Notes under the pieces: model-generated
The model's database searches: none
Seen by the model: only the letters and a program-made list of their open reading frames with translations
What the model was told of the DNA's origin: nothing
In this document: positions 54,595 to 64,000 of the stretch, one piece after another
Numbering within the stretch: the first letter of the stretch is position 1
How the letters are laid out: each line of letters begins with the position of its first letter
Assembly: GCF_004359215.1 (NCBI RefSeq)
Contig: NC_090612.1
Location: forward strand, 85,565-149,564
Length of the DNA stretch: 64,000 nt
Direction: 5' to 3'
Source: Bremia lactucae
Taxonomy: Eukaryota; Oomycota; Peronosporomycetes; Peronosporales; Peronosporaceae
Translations under genes and position numbers: made by a program

Positions 54595-54654
54595 CTGGCT
54601 TCGCGGCATTATCTTCGGCGTAAGGTATTGCCGAAGGTAATGCCGCGAAGCCAG
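54595..54654. repeat. Hairpin, 25-bp arms, 10-nt loop
   Basis: CTGGCTTCGCGGCATTATCT and TCGGC pair with GCCGAAGGTAATGCCGCGAA plus GCCAG with one mismatch. Confidence 0.9.
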
Positions 54655-54998
54655 TATCTGACGCATTTACGTGATCAAGCCCGTGGGGCTTCGGTGACCT
54701 CCATGAGGGAAATTCCGATCGTTTTGTTTCCAAACGAAACAAGAACTGAAAACGAAGTCTGGTTCACCGGGCCAGCAAACTCCGTAATTTCTGGAATATC
54801 AGAGAGTGTGCGAATAGACGTGATGTTCGTTTGGAACGGAAGCTTCGCTTCGACTTTGCTAAGCTTAAGGCCAAAGGTTACGTTCGGCATTTATGCCACA
54901 AAACGAATAAAGGCCTAGCCAATATTTCAGTCTTCGGTTGACCGTACAACCAAGAATCGAAGCCGCACAGAGGCTTTAGATCCACCTAACCCACGTTT

Positions 54999-56540
54999 AG
55001 TGGTGGGAAGCGTCATTTGACGCGAGTTGACCCTGAGCTTGGCGCTCAAAAACGTCAACGGCGTACAAGCAATCTTGCCGAAGAGGTACCTCGAACTCCC
55101 AAGAGTTTTCAGAAGAGGGGTACCCTAGCCACTTCACCAGATACTAGTATTGACCCTAACGACGACGTCGCTTTAAAAGTTTCTCCACATGAAACTGAAG
55201 GTTCCCCCGCGCATCAAGCAGCGCGGGAGGGGGCCGAAATTTCGGCGGAAGCATTGGATGCTCTACGGCACGAGGTGCAACTTCTTCGTGAGGTCCTTGC
55301 TCGGGTTGAGAGCTCTTTTGAGGCGGTTCGGGACCGTCTTTCGACGCTGGAGCGTCAGCAGCCTCGTTTAGAGGGTTAGCTGGACATCCTGGTGAGGCTG
55401 CAGCAATCTGCGGCACGACCGCCTGTCTCGGCGCAAGTGTCCCGATATGGCTTAAGCAAGCCAACGTAAAACACTGGGTGTGTACGCAGCTTGCTGGGAA
55501 GGTTTAGTGTATAAGCTAGGCCATTCTTGACCACGACCGTAAATGGTCCAATAAAGCGCGGGCGCAATTTGGTCTTGAAGACCGCGGAAACCAAGTTGGT
55601 TGGTAGGTTTTCAGCGTTTAGTAAAACTCGGTCTCCGACCACATAAGAATTAATACAGCTTCTGCCTTTGGCATCCGCTTGTTCTTTTTGTTTGTCTTGG
55701 CTATCAGCCATCGTATCCCTTACATGTCTTAAGACACTAAATCGCGTCGCGAGAAACTAGCTTACTTGTTTCCGGGTAACGGGGCTGATATCAACAAGCC
55801 TATCGGCCAATTCTCCCCCACCAAGCCCTGAACCACGCAGTGGTATCGTTAACGGAACGCGCGGGTGGGTAAGACCGTTTATATAAAACGGAGTTTAGCC
55901 TGTAGAGGCATGAACGGCGTTATTTAACGCAAATTCCACTACTGAGAGCATTGAGCTCCAGCGCTTTGGTGTCTGAGCACACACGCTGCGTAAAACGTCT
56001 TCAATGACGCGATTGACACGTTTGGTTTGACCATCGGTCTGCGGATTGTCCGCAGTGGACATATCGAAGCAGATGCCAAGCACTCGGAAAATTGATTTCC
56101 AGAATTTACCCGTGAAACGGGGATCCCGATCAGAGACAATTGCCACTGGCAAACCATGTTGTCGAAACACGCGATCGATAAAAAGCTTTGTTGTACCCTC
56201 TCCATCAATGGAATCCGGCACGGCCGCTAAATGAGCCATTTTGCTCAAACGGTCAACAAAAACCACTATAGACCACTATACCGGAGTTACCGGCTGAATC
56301 TTTCGGCAGCCCAAAAACAAAATCCATACTAATGGACTCCCAGCATCCTATGGGGACGGGAAGACTCGCCAGTGGCGCAGCAGCATGTGCCGAGGGTTTA
56401 ATCCGTTGGCACGTTTCGCATGTGCGAACATTTGCGCTGACCCATTTCTAAAGTTGAAGTCACCTATAACTCTGGCTGATAGAGCCGTAGGTCTTTTCTC
56501 TACCGAGATGAAAACCAAGGACAGTATCTTGTGCCTCATA
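54999..56540 (-). pseudogene. Gypsy integrase with chromodomain (A3)
   Basis: Minus-strand order: zinc-binding region (~56540-56390); first catalytic Asp in SISMDFVFGLPKD (~56300-56335); a 10-bp tandem duplication at 56263-56282 that shifts the frame; then a 123-codon frame with [15 protein letters not shown] (second Asp) and VVEFALNNAVHAS (catalytic Glu). The GPF module LRPRFIGPFTVVVKNG and HPVFYVGLLKPY follow at 55560-55640, then a Pro-rich linker and the chromodomain FHVEKLLKRRRR ... YLVKWLGYPSSENSWEFE (55030-55190). Two TAG codons interrupt the chromodomain; each fits CAG to TAG, since the duplicates at 9508 and 10220 keep a CAG at the second site. The sense frame stops at 54999. Confidence 0.82.
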
Positions 56541-56719
56541 GAGGATCCGGTACTTTAAATCCTCATCATGAGGAACAACGACACGCGGAGGGTCAGCGAT
56601 GTCTGTGCAATATAGCAACAGGTTGTTATCGATAGAAAACGATGAAACCTTGCACGCAAACGTGCCGGTAATTTAATACTCGAATCCGAGTTCTGTAGAG
56701 CTCGTAGCATAGCTACACA

Positions 56720-57245
56720 CTGTTAATCCTTGGCGTAAGCCGAACGGATTAATTCAGGAATAGGTGACGAGATAGTCGTTAAATGAGAGAGCTCATAATC
56801 CGGCCTGCGTGATGACGCATCGGCCAAAGCATTTTGCTTGCCGGGCTTATACTTCACCTCGAAGTTGTATTCCTCGAAAAAGGATAGCCACCGGGCCATT
56901 CGCTGGGATAGATGGGGCGACTTAGTCGCCGTGCGAAATGACGCGTCTCCTGTATATATTACAAACGGATTAGAGCCGAGCAGATGAACTCTGAATTTGA
57001 CGAGAGCATACTTCATAGCAAGTTAGTCTTTGTCATGAACTGGGTAGTTCTTCTCCGCAGCTTTAAGCTGTCTAGACTCGAACGCAATAACGCGTTCATG
57101 CCCATCAACATCTGTTTGTAACAGAGCACTGCCAATGACAAAAATCGGATGCGTCACAGACGACACTGAAAGGCCAATTTGGGTTTGGCAGTGCCAGAAT
57201 CGGAGCATGGATAAGACTATTCTTAACTGCTCGAAAAGCATTATT
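56720..57245 (-). pseudogene. Gypsy RNase H (A3)
   Basis: FAVIGSALLQTDVDGHERVIAFESRQLKAAEKNYPVHDKD is readable around 57040-57150, then a stop, then LAMKYALVKFRVHLL, FVIYTGDASFRTA and ARWLSFFEEYNFEVKYKPGK with the ADASSRR end at ~56800. The third-site motif is TGD instead of TDH, and the catalytic Glu of DKE is Asp. Confidence 0.8.
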
Positions 57246-57427
57246 TTTGGTGCTAGTCCAGCACCATTCTGTATCCTTTTTAAGGAGATTAGATAATGGC
57301 CGCCATATCAGCGTAATTTTCGCTATATTTGTGTAAATAACTGGCGAGACCCAATCACTTACGCAAATTCTTTTGCTTTTTAGGAACCGGCCAATCTACT
57401 ATGGCTTTTACCTTAGCGGGATCCGCT

Positions 57428-58154
57428 CTAAGGCCTCGCTTTCCAATGAAGCATCCTAAAAAGGAATTTCGTCTGCGCCGAAAATGCATTTAGATGCATT
57501 GGCATACAATTTGTTTGTGCGCATGCACTCAAGCACTGCTCGCAAATGGTCGAAATGGTTTTCCATATCCGACCGACCCTGCTCCGCACGACTATGGACA
57601 AAGATGTCATCGAATTAAGTCTATGCGTAACCTCGATGAGGGCGGAACAGTTGCGTCACTAGACGATTAAATGTTGCCGGGGCGTTGGAAAGCCCTTGTG
57701 GCATAAACAACCGCTCCCATAACATACCGCTTGGGGTGCTAACCGCTGTAAGCGGGATATCGCTAGCTCGAATTGGAATTCGGTAGTAACCATCGACTAA
57801 GTTCAGTGTACAGTACATTGTACATCCCACCATATTGTTCTGAAGAACATCCTTTCTAGGAATGGGGGTTTGTGCTGGTATGGTGACAGCATTAAGCTTA
57901 TTATAGGCATGAACAATGCGCCATTAATCATTTGGCTTTTTGACACAAAACGTCGGTGTCGAATGGGGAGATTTGCTATCTCGTGCCATTCCAGCCTCGT
58001 GCTTAGCACGGAAGAAATCGTCAATGACGTCACACTGCTCCCTTGGTAAAGGCCATTGTCTTGTGACACAGTATTTGGTTCCCGGAACTATGTCAATTTC
58101 ATGACGATCACCTCTATCCGGAGGTAAAACAGATGGTGGGTTATTGCATACCAC
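57428..58154 (-). pseudogene. Gypsy reverse transcriptase (A3)
   Basis: DRGDRHEIDIVPGTKYCVTRQWPLPREQ at 58040-58110, a frameshift at PND, then IPRKDVLQNNMVGCTMYCTL, LVDGYYRIPIRASDIP, SGMLWERLFMPQGLSNAPATFNRLV (57670-57760). The tyrosine of the catalytic box is replaced by a stop (TAA Phe-Asp-Asp-Ile) near 57615. The same sequence is mirrored in A4. Confidence 0.85.
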
Positions 58155-60095
58155 ATCTTGGAATTCCTTAATTAAGAAATAAAGGGATCCGTAGGATCTT
58201 TAAGAATCGATGACCCATTTCGCGCACTAAGTGCAGCTTTTGTGTCATCCAGGACAGCTTCGTCGAGAAGTGACGATGAGTTAAATTCAACCAAAGGTCG
58301 AATGACCACCATTTCAGATAAGTCACCAGCTTTTAAGGCTCCACCGCACTCATCAATAGACATTTCGTCTAGCTCTAAAAGACCATGAAACGAAGGGATT
58401 GCCGCAAGGCTAACTTCCCCTCAATGTTACCGGTTGCGCCATTTACAAGCGTATGTACTTGCTCACTCGTATCACTTTCTGAGAGTATACACGCTTTGTG
58501 TCCACCCTGTTTTGGAGTGGAGACAATACGCCTCTTAAAGGCCAGGACATTAACGTCCCCGGATTTTCAGCCTGTATTGGTTCTATTCAAGACATGGTGT
58601 CTAATTTGACATCCGACAAGGAGTTAGGTAACTCAACTTCCTTATACAGCGAACGTCTACGTGTCACTTTACGTGCATTAGGAGGGTTTGACCCAAAATG
58701 CCCTGGCGAACTGCCAATAGTGTCACTATTGACACTCAGTATGGTGCCACCTCGGCCAACCACACTCGGTGGACTTAGACGTGCCACTCCACGTATCTCA
58801 GGGATATTGCACCCTTGATGATTCGGCCTTAGGCCAACAATGCTTTCAGCATTTAGTGAATCGTTATTATAACGAGTGTCACTCGACGGAGTACGTGCCG
58901 TTCCACTTATTTCTGCTGAGTCGGGCTCAGAATTACTGTTTTTAACATTACAGTTTATTAACTCACAAAAGCCAACGTCTACAACACTGACAGACTCATT
59001 AAATGATCCGCGCCAATAGCGCTTTTGTTGCCTAGCAAAGGTGGGTTTATGACTCTCCAAAACTTTGCTAGGAACATTGCGCGTGGCGTTTAAGGTCTTA
59101 GACCATCAATCGATCCATGGCTCATGGTGTTCTAACCCCAGGCCATACCAAGGATGAGATCATATCTCGAATCCAACTCAGGACAAGACAGCGTTCAATA
59201 CTGTCAAAGTCCAGAAAATTTATACCTAAGTTCAGTGGAACTTTGGAAACGGTGACACGAGTCCCAGTCGCTAAGCGAACAGTGATTGTATCACCTTCTT
59301 GCGCCTCAACATATTGCTGACTTCCTTCAAGGGAAAGCGTTGAGCATAATTGCAAGACGCTTCTGAGTCAATTAAAATTGACCACGGCTTATCAAAGCCC
59401 TTTACAGTCGCTTGAGCGACTAGCAAGCCAGGCTTGTACTCTCGCCCCGTGCCATTGAGCACCGAACTAATTGGGGCTAGGTTCTTTTTATTCTCACCTC
59501 CTTGAGGTTCAACAGAGCCTAGGTCTTCCCCAGGAGGGCGCCCGCACTTACTGGGTATCGACGTTTTCACGCACCGTACCAAATTCCTGGTATAGGTCGG
59601 GATTGGTGCTCTTTCGAGCTTTACGCGTATTGCATTGCGGAAAGGCCGGGCGTCAATTTTTAGTGCTTCCGTACATATAACATTCACGGATATTCTTATG
59701 CTTTCCCATAGCTTGAAGTGCCTCTTCTCCTTCCTCAACGAGGCTCAAATCCATAGGTATCGCTCTATTAGACGGAACCCATGTGCTCGAAGAGCTTGTT
59801 CGGTAAACAGGCGTGCTAACGCGAGCAGACTTAAAGTCAAACTCGGCGCGTAGCGCTATGGCAACTGCTTCTTCGAACGTAGCCGGATGAGATCGGAATA
59901 ATTCCGTCCGGGCAACGCCCTCATTGAGCCCCCCATAAAGATGGTCACTACAATTGCTTCTTGCACCGGGTCTTGATGCATAGATGCAATGAGAGTTCTC
60001 AACTCCTGGACAAAGTCCCCTAGGGTTCTTTTACCCTGTCGAGTCGCTAGGAGCCGTGCTCGCATGCGAAAAGCCTGATCAGGCGGTGCAAACAT
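57770..60095. repeat. Left arm of a ~2.3-kb palindrome
   Basis: Sequence from the A3 RT to gag is mirrored almost base for base by 60771-63083. The arms meet at the 669-N gap, whose two edges are reverse complements (GGTGCAAACATGCT / AGCATGTTTGCACC). Confidence 0.92.
58587..60095 (-). pseudogene. Gag C-terminus, protease and spacer of A3
   Basis: Minus strand: gag from FAPPDQAFRMRARLLATRQG (60095) to 59700, with a one-base loss near 59930 against A4. The protease has LIDSEASCNYA at ~59350-59385, where the catalytic Gly is Glu. TVRLATGTRVTVSKVPLNLGINFLDFD follows at 59200-59290, then the Ser/Asn-rich spacer to 58587. The N-terminal part of gag is hidden in the N gap. Confidence 0.8.
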
Positions 60096-60098
60096 GCT

Positions 60099-60767
60099 NN
60101 NNNNNNNNNNNNNNNNNNNNNNNNNNNNNNNNNNNNNNNNNNNNNNNNNNNNNNNNNNNNNNNNNNNNNNNNNNNNNNNNNNNNNNNNNNNNNNNNNNNN
60201 NNNNNNNNNNNNNNNNNNNNNNNNNNNNNNNNNNNNNNNNNNNNNNNNNNNNNNNNNNNNNNNNNNNNNNNNNNNNNNNNNNNNNNNNNNNNNNNNNNNN
60301 NNNNNNNNNNNNNNNNNNNNNNNNNNNNNNNNNNNNNNNNNNNNNNNNNNNNNNNNNNNNNNNNNNNNNNNNNNNNNNNNNNNNNNNNNNNNNNNNNNNN
60401 NNNNNNNNNNNNNNNNNNNNNNNNNNNNNNNNNNNNNNNNNNNNNNNNNNNNNNNNNNNNNNNNNNNNNNNNNNNNNNNNNNNNNNNNNNNNNNNNNNNN
60501 NNNNNNNNNNNNNNNNNNNNNNNNNNNNNNNNNNNNNNNNNNNNNNNNNNNNNNNNNNNNNNNNNNNNNNNNNNNNNNNNNNNNNNNNNNNNNNNNNNNN
60601 NNNNNNNNNNNNNNNNNNNNNNNNNNNNNNNNNNNNNNNNNNNNNNNNNNNNNNNNNNNNNNNNNNNNNNNNNNNNNNNNNNNNNNNNNNNNNNNNNNNN
60701 NNNNNNNNNNNNNNNNNNNNNNNNNNNNNNNNNNNNNNNNNNNNNNNNNNNNNNNNNNNNNNNNNNN
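60099..60767. other. Assembly gap (669 N) at the palindrome centre
   Basis: N run exactly between the inverted arms. Confidence 0.99.
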
Positions 60768-60770
60768 AGC

Positions 60771-62279
60771 ATGTTTGCACCGCCTGATCAGGCTTTTCGC
60801 ATGCGAGCACGGCTCCTAGCGACTCGACAGGGTAAAAGAACCCTAGGGGACTTTGTCCAGGAGTTGAGAACTCTCATTGCATCTATGCATCAAGACCCGG
60901 TGCAAGAAGCAATTGTAGTGACCATCTTTATGGGGGGTCTCAATGAGGGCGTTGCCCGGACGGAATTGTTCCGATCTCATCCGGCTACGTTCGAAGAGGC
61001 AGTTGCCATAGCGCTACGCGCCGAGTTAGACTTTAAGTCTGCTCGCGTTAGCACGCCTGTTTACCGAACAAGCTCTTCGAGCACATGGGTTCCGTCTAAT
61101 AGAGCGATACCTATGGATTTGAGCCTCGTTGAGGAAGGAGAAGAGGCACTTCAAGCTATGGGAAAGCATAAGAATATCCGTAGATGTTATATGTGCGGAA
61201 GCACTAAAATTGACGCCCGGCCTCTCCGCAACGCAATACGCGTAAAGCTCGAAAGAGCACCAATCCCGACCTATACCAGGAATTTGGTACGGTGCGTGAA
61301 AACGTCGATACCCAGTAAGTGCGGGCGCCCTCCTGGGGAAGACCTAGGCTCTGTTGAACCTCAAGGAGGTGAGAATAAAAAGAACCTAGCCCCAATTAGT
61401 TCGGTGCTCAATGGCACGGGGCGAGAGTACAAGCCTGGCTTGCTAGTCGCTCAAGCGACTGTAAAGGGCTTTGATAAGCCGTGGTCAATTTTAATTGACT
61501 CAGAAGCGTCTTGCAATTATGCTCAACGCTTTCCCTTGAAGGAAGTCAGCAATATGTTGAGGCGCAAGAAGGTGATACAATCACTGTTCGCTTAGCGACT
61601 GGGACTCGTGTCACCGTTTCCAAAGTTCCACTGAACTTAGGTATAAATTTTCTGGACTTTGACAGTATTGAACGCTGTCTTGTCCTGAGTTGGATTCGAG
61701 ATATGATCTCATCCTTGGTATGGCCTGGGGTTAGAACACCATGAGCCATGGATCGATTGATGGTCTAAGACCTTAAACGCCACGCGCAATGTTCCTAGCA
61801 AAGTTTTGGAGAGTCATGAACCCACCTTTGCTAGGCAACAAAAGCGCTATTGGCGCGGATCATTTAATGAGTCTGTCAGTGTTGTAGACGTTGGCTTTTG
61901 TGAGTTAATAAACTGTAATGTTAAAAACAGTAATTCTGAGCCCGACTCAGCAGAAATAAGTGGAACGGCACGTACTCCGTCGAGTGACACTCGTTATAAT
62001 AACGATTCACTAAATGCTGAAAGCATTGTTGGCCTAAGGCCGAATCATCAAGGGTGCAATATCCCTGAGATACGTGGAGTGGCACGTCTAAGTCCACCGA
62101 GTGTGGTTGGCCGAGGTGGCACCATACTGAGTGTCAATAGTGACACTATTGGCAGTTCGCCAGGGCATTTTGGGTCAAACCCTCCTAATGCACGTAAAGT
62201 GACACGTAGACGTTCGCTGTATAAGGAAGTTGAGTTACCTAACTCCTTGTCGGATGTCAAATTAGACACCATGTCTTGA
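60771..62279 (+). pseudogene. Gag C-terminus, protease and spacer of A4
   Basis: The 274-codon frame 60771-61595 joins gag (FRMRARLLATRQGKRTLGDF, EGVARTELFRSHPATFEEA), a damaged knuckle (Cys-Tyr-Met-Cys at ~61187, with the His and last Cys region altered), and the start of protease (LIDSEASCNYA, ~61490). A frameshift at ~61540 moves the protease to the frame VEAQEGDTITVRLATGTRV. The spacer follows at 61806-62279. It is the mirror of A3. Confidence 0.8.
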
Positions 62280-62689
62280 ATAGAACCAATACAGGCTGAA
62301 AATCCGGGGACGTTAATGTCCTGGCCTTTAAGAGGCGTATTGTCTCCACTCCAAAACAGGGTGGACACAAAGCGTGTATACTCTCAGAAAGTGATACGAG
62401 TGAGCAAGTACATACGCTTGTAAATGGCGTAACCGGTAACATTGAGGGGAAGTTAGCCTTGCGGCAATCCCTTCGTTTCATGGTCTTTTAGAGCTAGACG
62501 AAATGTCTATTGATGAGTGCGGTGGAGCCTTGACTTATCTGAAATGGTGGTCATTCGACCTATAGTTGAGTTAAACTCATCGTCACTTCTCGACGAAGCT
62601 GTCCTGGATGACACAATAGCTGCACTTAGTGCGCGAAGTGGGTCATCGATTCTTAAAGATCTTACGGATCCAATTTTAAGATGTGTTAT

Positions 62690-63083
62690 GTAATAACCCA
62701 TTATTTGTTTTACCTCCGGATAGAGGTGTTCGTCATGAAATTGACTTGGTTCCGGAAACCAAATATTGTGTCACAAGACAATGGCCTTACCAAGGGAGCA
62801 GTGTGACGTAATTGACGATTTCTCCCGTGCTAAGCACGAGGCTGGAATGGTACGAGAGAGCAAATTTCCTCATTCGACTCCGACATTTTGTGTCAAAAAG
62901 CCAAATGGTAAATGGTGTATTGTACATGGTTATAATAAGCTTAATGCTGCCACTATACCAGCACAAACCCCCATTACTAGAAAGGATGTTCTTCAGAACA
63001 ATATGGTGGGACGTACAATGTACAGTGCATTGGACGTAGTCGATGGTTACTACCAATTGCTCATGTGAGCTAGTGATATCCCG
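62690..63083 (+). pseudogene. Gypsy reverse transcriptase, N-terminal part (A4)
   Basis: CVTRQW, then LPREQCDVIDDFSRAKHEAG, STPTFCVKKPNGKWCIVHGYNKLNAATIPAQTPITRKD and DVVDGYYQLLM (to 63066). It stops before the catalytic box, where family B LTR sequence begins at 63084-63090. Confidence 0.85.
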
Positions 63084-63089
63084 CCTTCG

Positions 63090-63301
63090 TAGTAAAGTCT
63101 TATCTGTCTCTCTCTTTGCGCGCGACTAGCGCTGACTGGGCCGCAGAGAAAGTAGATATAATGGCCTATATCTACCAATGGATAAGCTTTTCGAGCATTA
63201 CTACGTAAAGTAATATTCTCCAAATATTATCTACCATTTAGATTATCTATTAATTACCAACCTTTCAGTGTTAATTTCATGTAACGATACACGCCGTTAC
63301 A
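63090..63301 (-). repeat. LTR fragment, family B (element B2)
   Basis: GTAGTAAAGTCTTATCTGTC...ACGCCGTTACA matches the last ~210 bp (plus-strand sense) of 38818-39259. The outer half was lost at the junction with A4. Confidence 0.85.
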
Positions 63302-64000
63302 TCAGCCCTCCCTTAAACAACAATCACTATGATTATTATTGAATAGAGTGGTCACTATAAGACCACTTAACTATAAACGATGTGGATTGGTCAGAACCAT
63401 CAATTTAATTCTATCGCACGGTAGATAAGTCAATTCGGAAATCGAATAGTGCGGCGCCTTCAGCTGCGGTTCATGCAGCCGCGGGCGACGCATTATTATC
63501 TCTTGCGGCAGACGTTTCGTCTGCCGTAGTATCAACTCCTTTCGCAACACTAGATGTTGCGGCTGCACGTGGTGGGTCACCACGTGAATGTGACCCCTCT
63601 TTGGAGGTCGACTATGAGTGCGAGTCGGACGAAATGGCCGACTCGGGGAGACAGAACAGTCGCCTGATCATCTTCAGGCGGCTGACTATGAGCCTTCGAA
63701 TGTGGGAAGTCATTCGGGTAGACGTGCTAATAGCTTTCTCTCCAGCGTGTTTGTTCCGACGAGGATGATTCCTCATCACCAGCACCATCTCCCGTGCCGT
63801 CACCCGCACATATTTCTGTGCGTGGTGGTGACGATGGCATAAGCCATCGTAATAAAAGTTTGTGTTACCCCTGCTTCAGTGGGATCACTCAGGGGAGCTT
63901 AGACAATAAAATGTCTCGTCTTGCTAATGAGAAGAAGCTGTGGCTTTTGCCCGAACGGCTTGTCAATATCTTGTCTGGAGAGACTACTCCTCACAATATT
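63302..64000 (+). pseudogene. Family B antisense ORF, N-terminal part (B2)
   Basis: Parallels 39260-39960 of B1: a purine tract opposite GCCCTCCCTTAAAC, then the frame with SNVGSHSGRRANSFLSSVF (63690-63750), and after a shift DDSSSPAPSPVPSPAHISVRG and LPERLVNILSGETTPHN at the window end. Some B1 lesions are absent here (LLPERLV is readable without the B1 frame break), showing the frame was open in the ancestor. Confidence 0.6.

Larger units (their letters stand above)
53788..55379 (+). pseudogene. Family A antisense ORF (A3), interrupted
   Basis: Opposite to A3 gag-pol. Part 1 (53788-54170) begins MTIKRESQ and has an acidic block (HSQSEEEEKERRS), then, one frame over, RRRAAEIAKAKAHSEFRFTP and LSADERLKEI. 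Foreign sequence occupies ~54171-54590. Part 2 (54640-54960) has YLTHLRDQARGASV, then EIPIVLFPNETRTEN, then after a shift ANRRDVRLERKLRFDFAKL. Part 3 (55017-55379) is basic/Pro-rich and ends in a strong coiled coil (LRHEVQLLREVLARVESSF, then RLSTLERQ) and TAG. Part 3 lies exactly antisense to the sense chromodomain. The NET motif block resembles the family C antisense frame. The function is unknown. Confidence 0.55.
60771..63083. repeat. Right arm of a ~2.3-kb palindrome
   Basis: Mirror of 57770-60095. It differs by small deletions, for example in the GGTGGAGCC...TGACTTATC and TTTTAAGATGTG stretches, so the arms are not perfect copies. Confidence 0.92.

Noticed and set aside
60047..60819. Frames of 241-243 codons of X across the 669-N gap
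   Set aside because: Artefact of unknown bases.

Overview
The window looks like a gene-poor, transposon-saturated stretch of an oomycete-type (stramenopile) nuclear genome. The evidence is short 59-68 nt GT-AG introns in the few host genes, a double-length cytosolic tyrosyl-tRNA synthetase, and layers of decayed Ty3/gypsy elements with smaller Ty1/copia and LINE remnants. The assignment rests on gene and element style only; I could not search a database. Three runs of N (18054-18153, 26369-26898, 60099-60767) and one single N (9753) mark assembly gaps, and several of them sit inside repeats.

Layout. 1-46570 is almost entirely mobile DNA. I separate four LTR families by their LTR sequences. 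Family A begins TGTAATGGGG; copies are A1 1476-~5250 (+), A2 fragments 6300-7100 and 9508-13040, A3 53196-60098 (-) and A4 60768-63083 (+). Family B has TGTAACGGGG...CCCCGTTACA ends; B1 is 38818-46155 (-) and B2 63090-64000 (-). Family C has TGTAACGGGC...CGCCTACA-like ends; C1 is 1-988 (+), C4 14319-17250 (-), C2 24826-30984 (-) and C3 37081-38817 plus 46161-46270 (-). Family D is seen as LTR pieces at 8900-9215, 18480-19140 and 21690-22500. A copia-like gag/protease remnant lies at 22640-24500 (-). A 5' but not 3' complete LINE lies at 30985-37080 (+).

The host gene island is 46571-52734. It holds two tandem TspO/MBR-like membrane protein genes, a fused two-copy tyrosyl-tRNA synthetase whose N-terminal half has lost its signature motifs, and a divergently transcribed small membrane protein with the S-x3-H/D/H-x3-H pattern of CREST-type hydrolases. 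Comparing the TspO-like paralogues shows that both open reading frames run into a GTAAGT donor. Splicing a 59/60-nt phase-2 intron gives each a 76-nt last exon ending in a Tyr-Gly-Thr tail. A similar 68-nt intron restores the missing C-terminus of the synthetase.

The most unusual theme is in the retrotransposons. Families A, B and C, and possibly D, each carry a long open reading frame on the antisense strand between the end of pol and the 3' LTR. These antisense reading frames end in coiled coils and appear to share a short domain pattern. In family A the antisense frame overlaps the sense chromodomain. A second theme is the number of fold-back or inverted duplication junctions, including a palindrome with ~2.3 kb arms centred on the N gap near 60.4 kb; some of these may be assembly artefacts.
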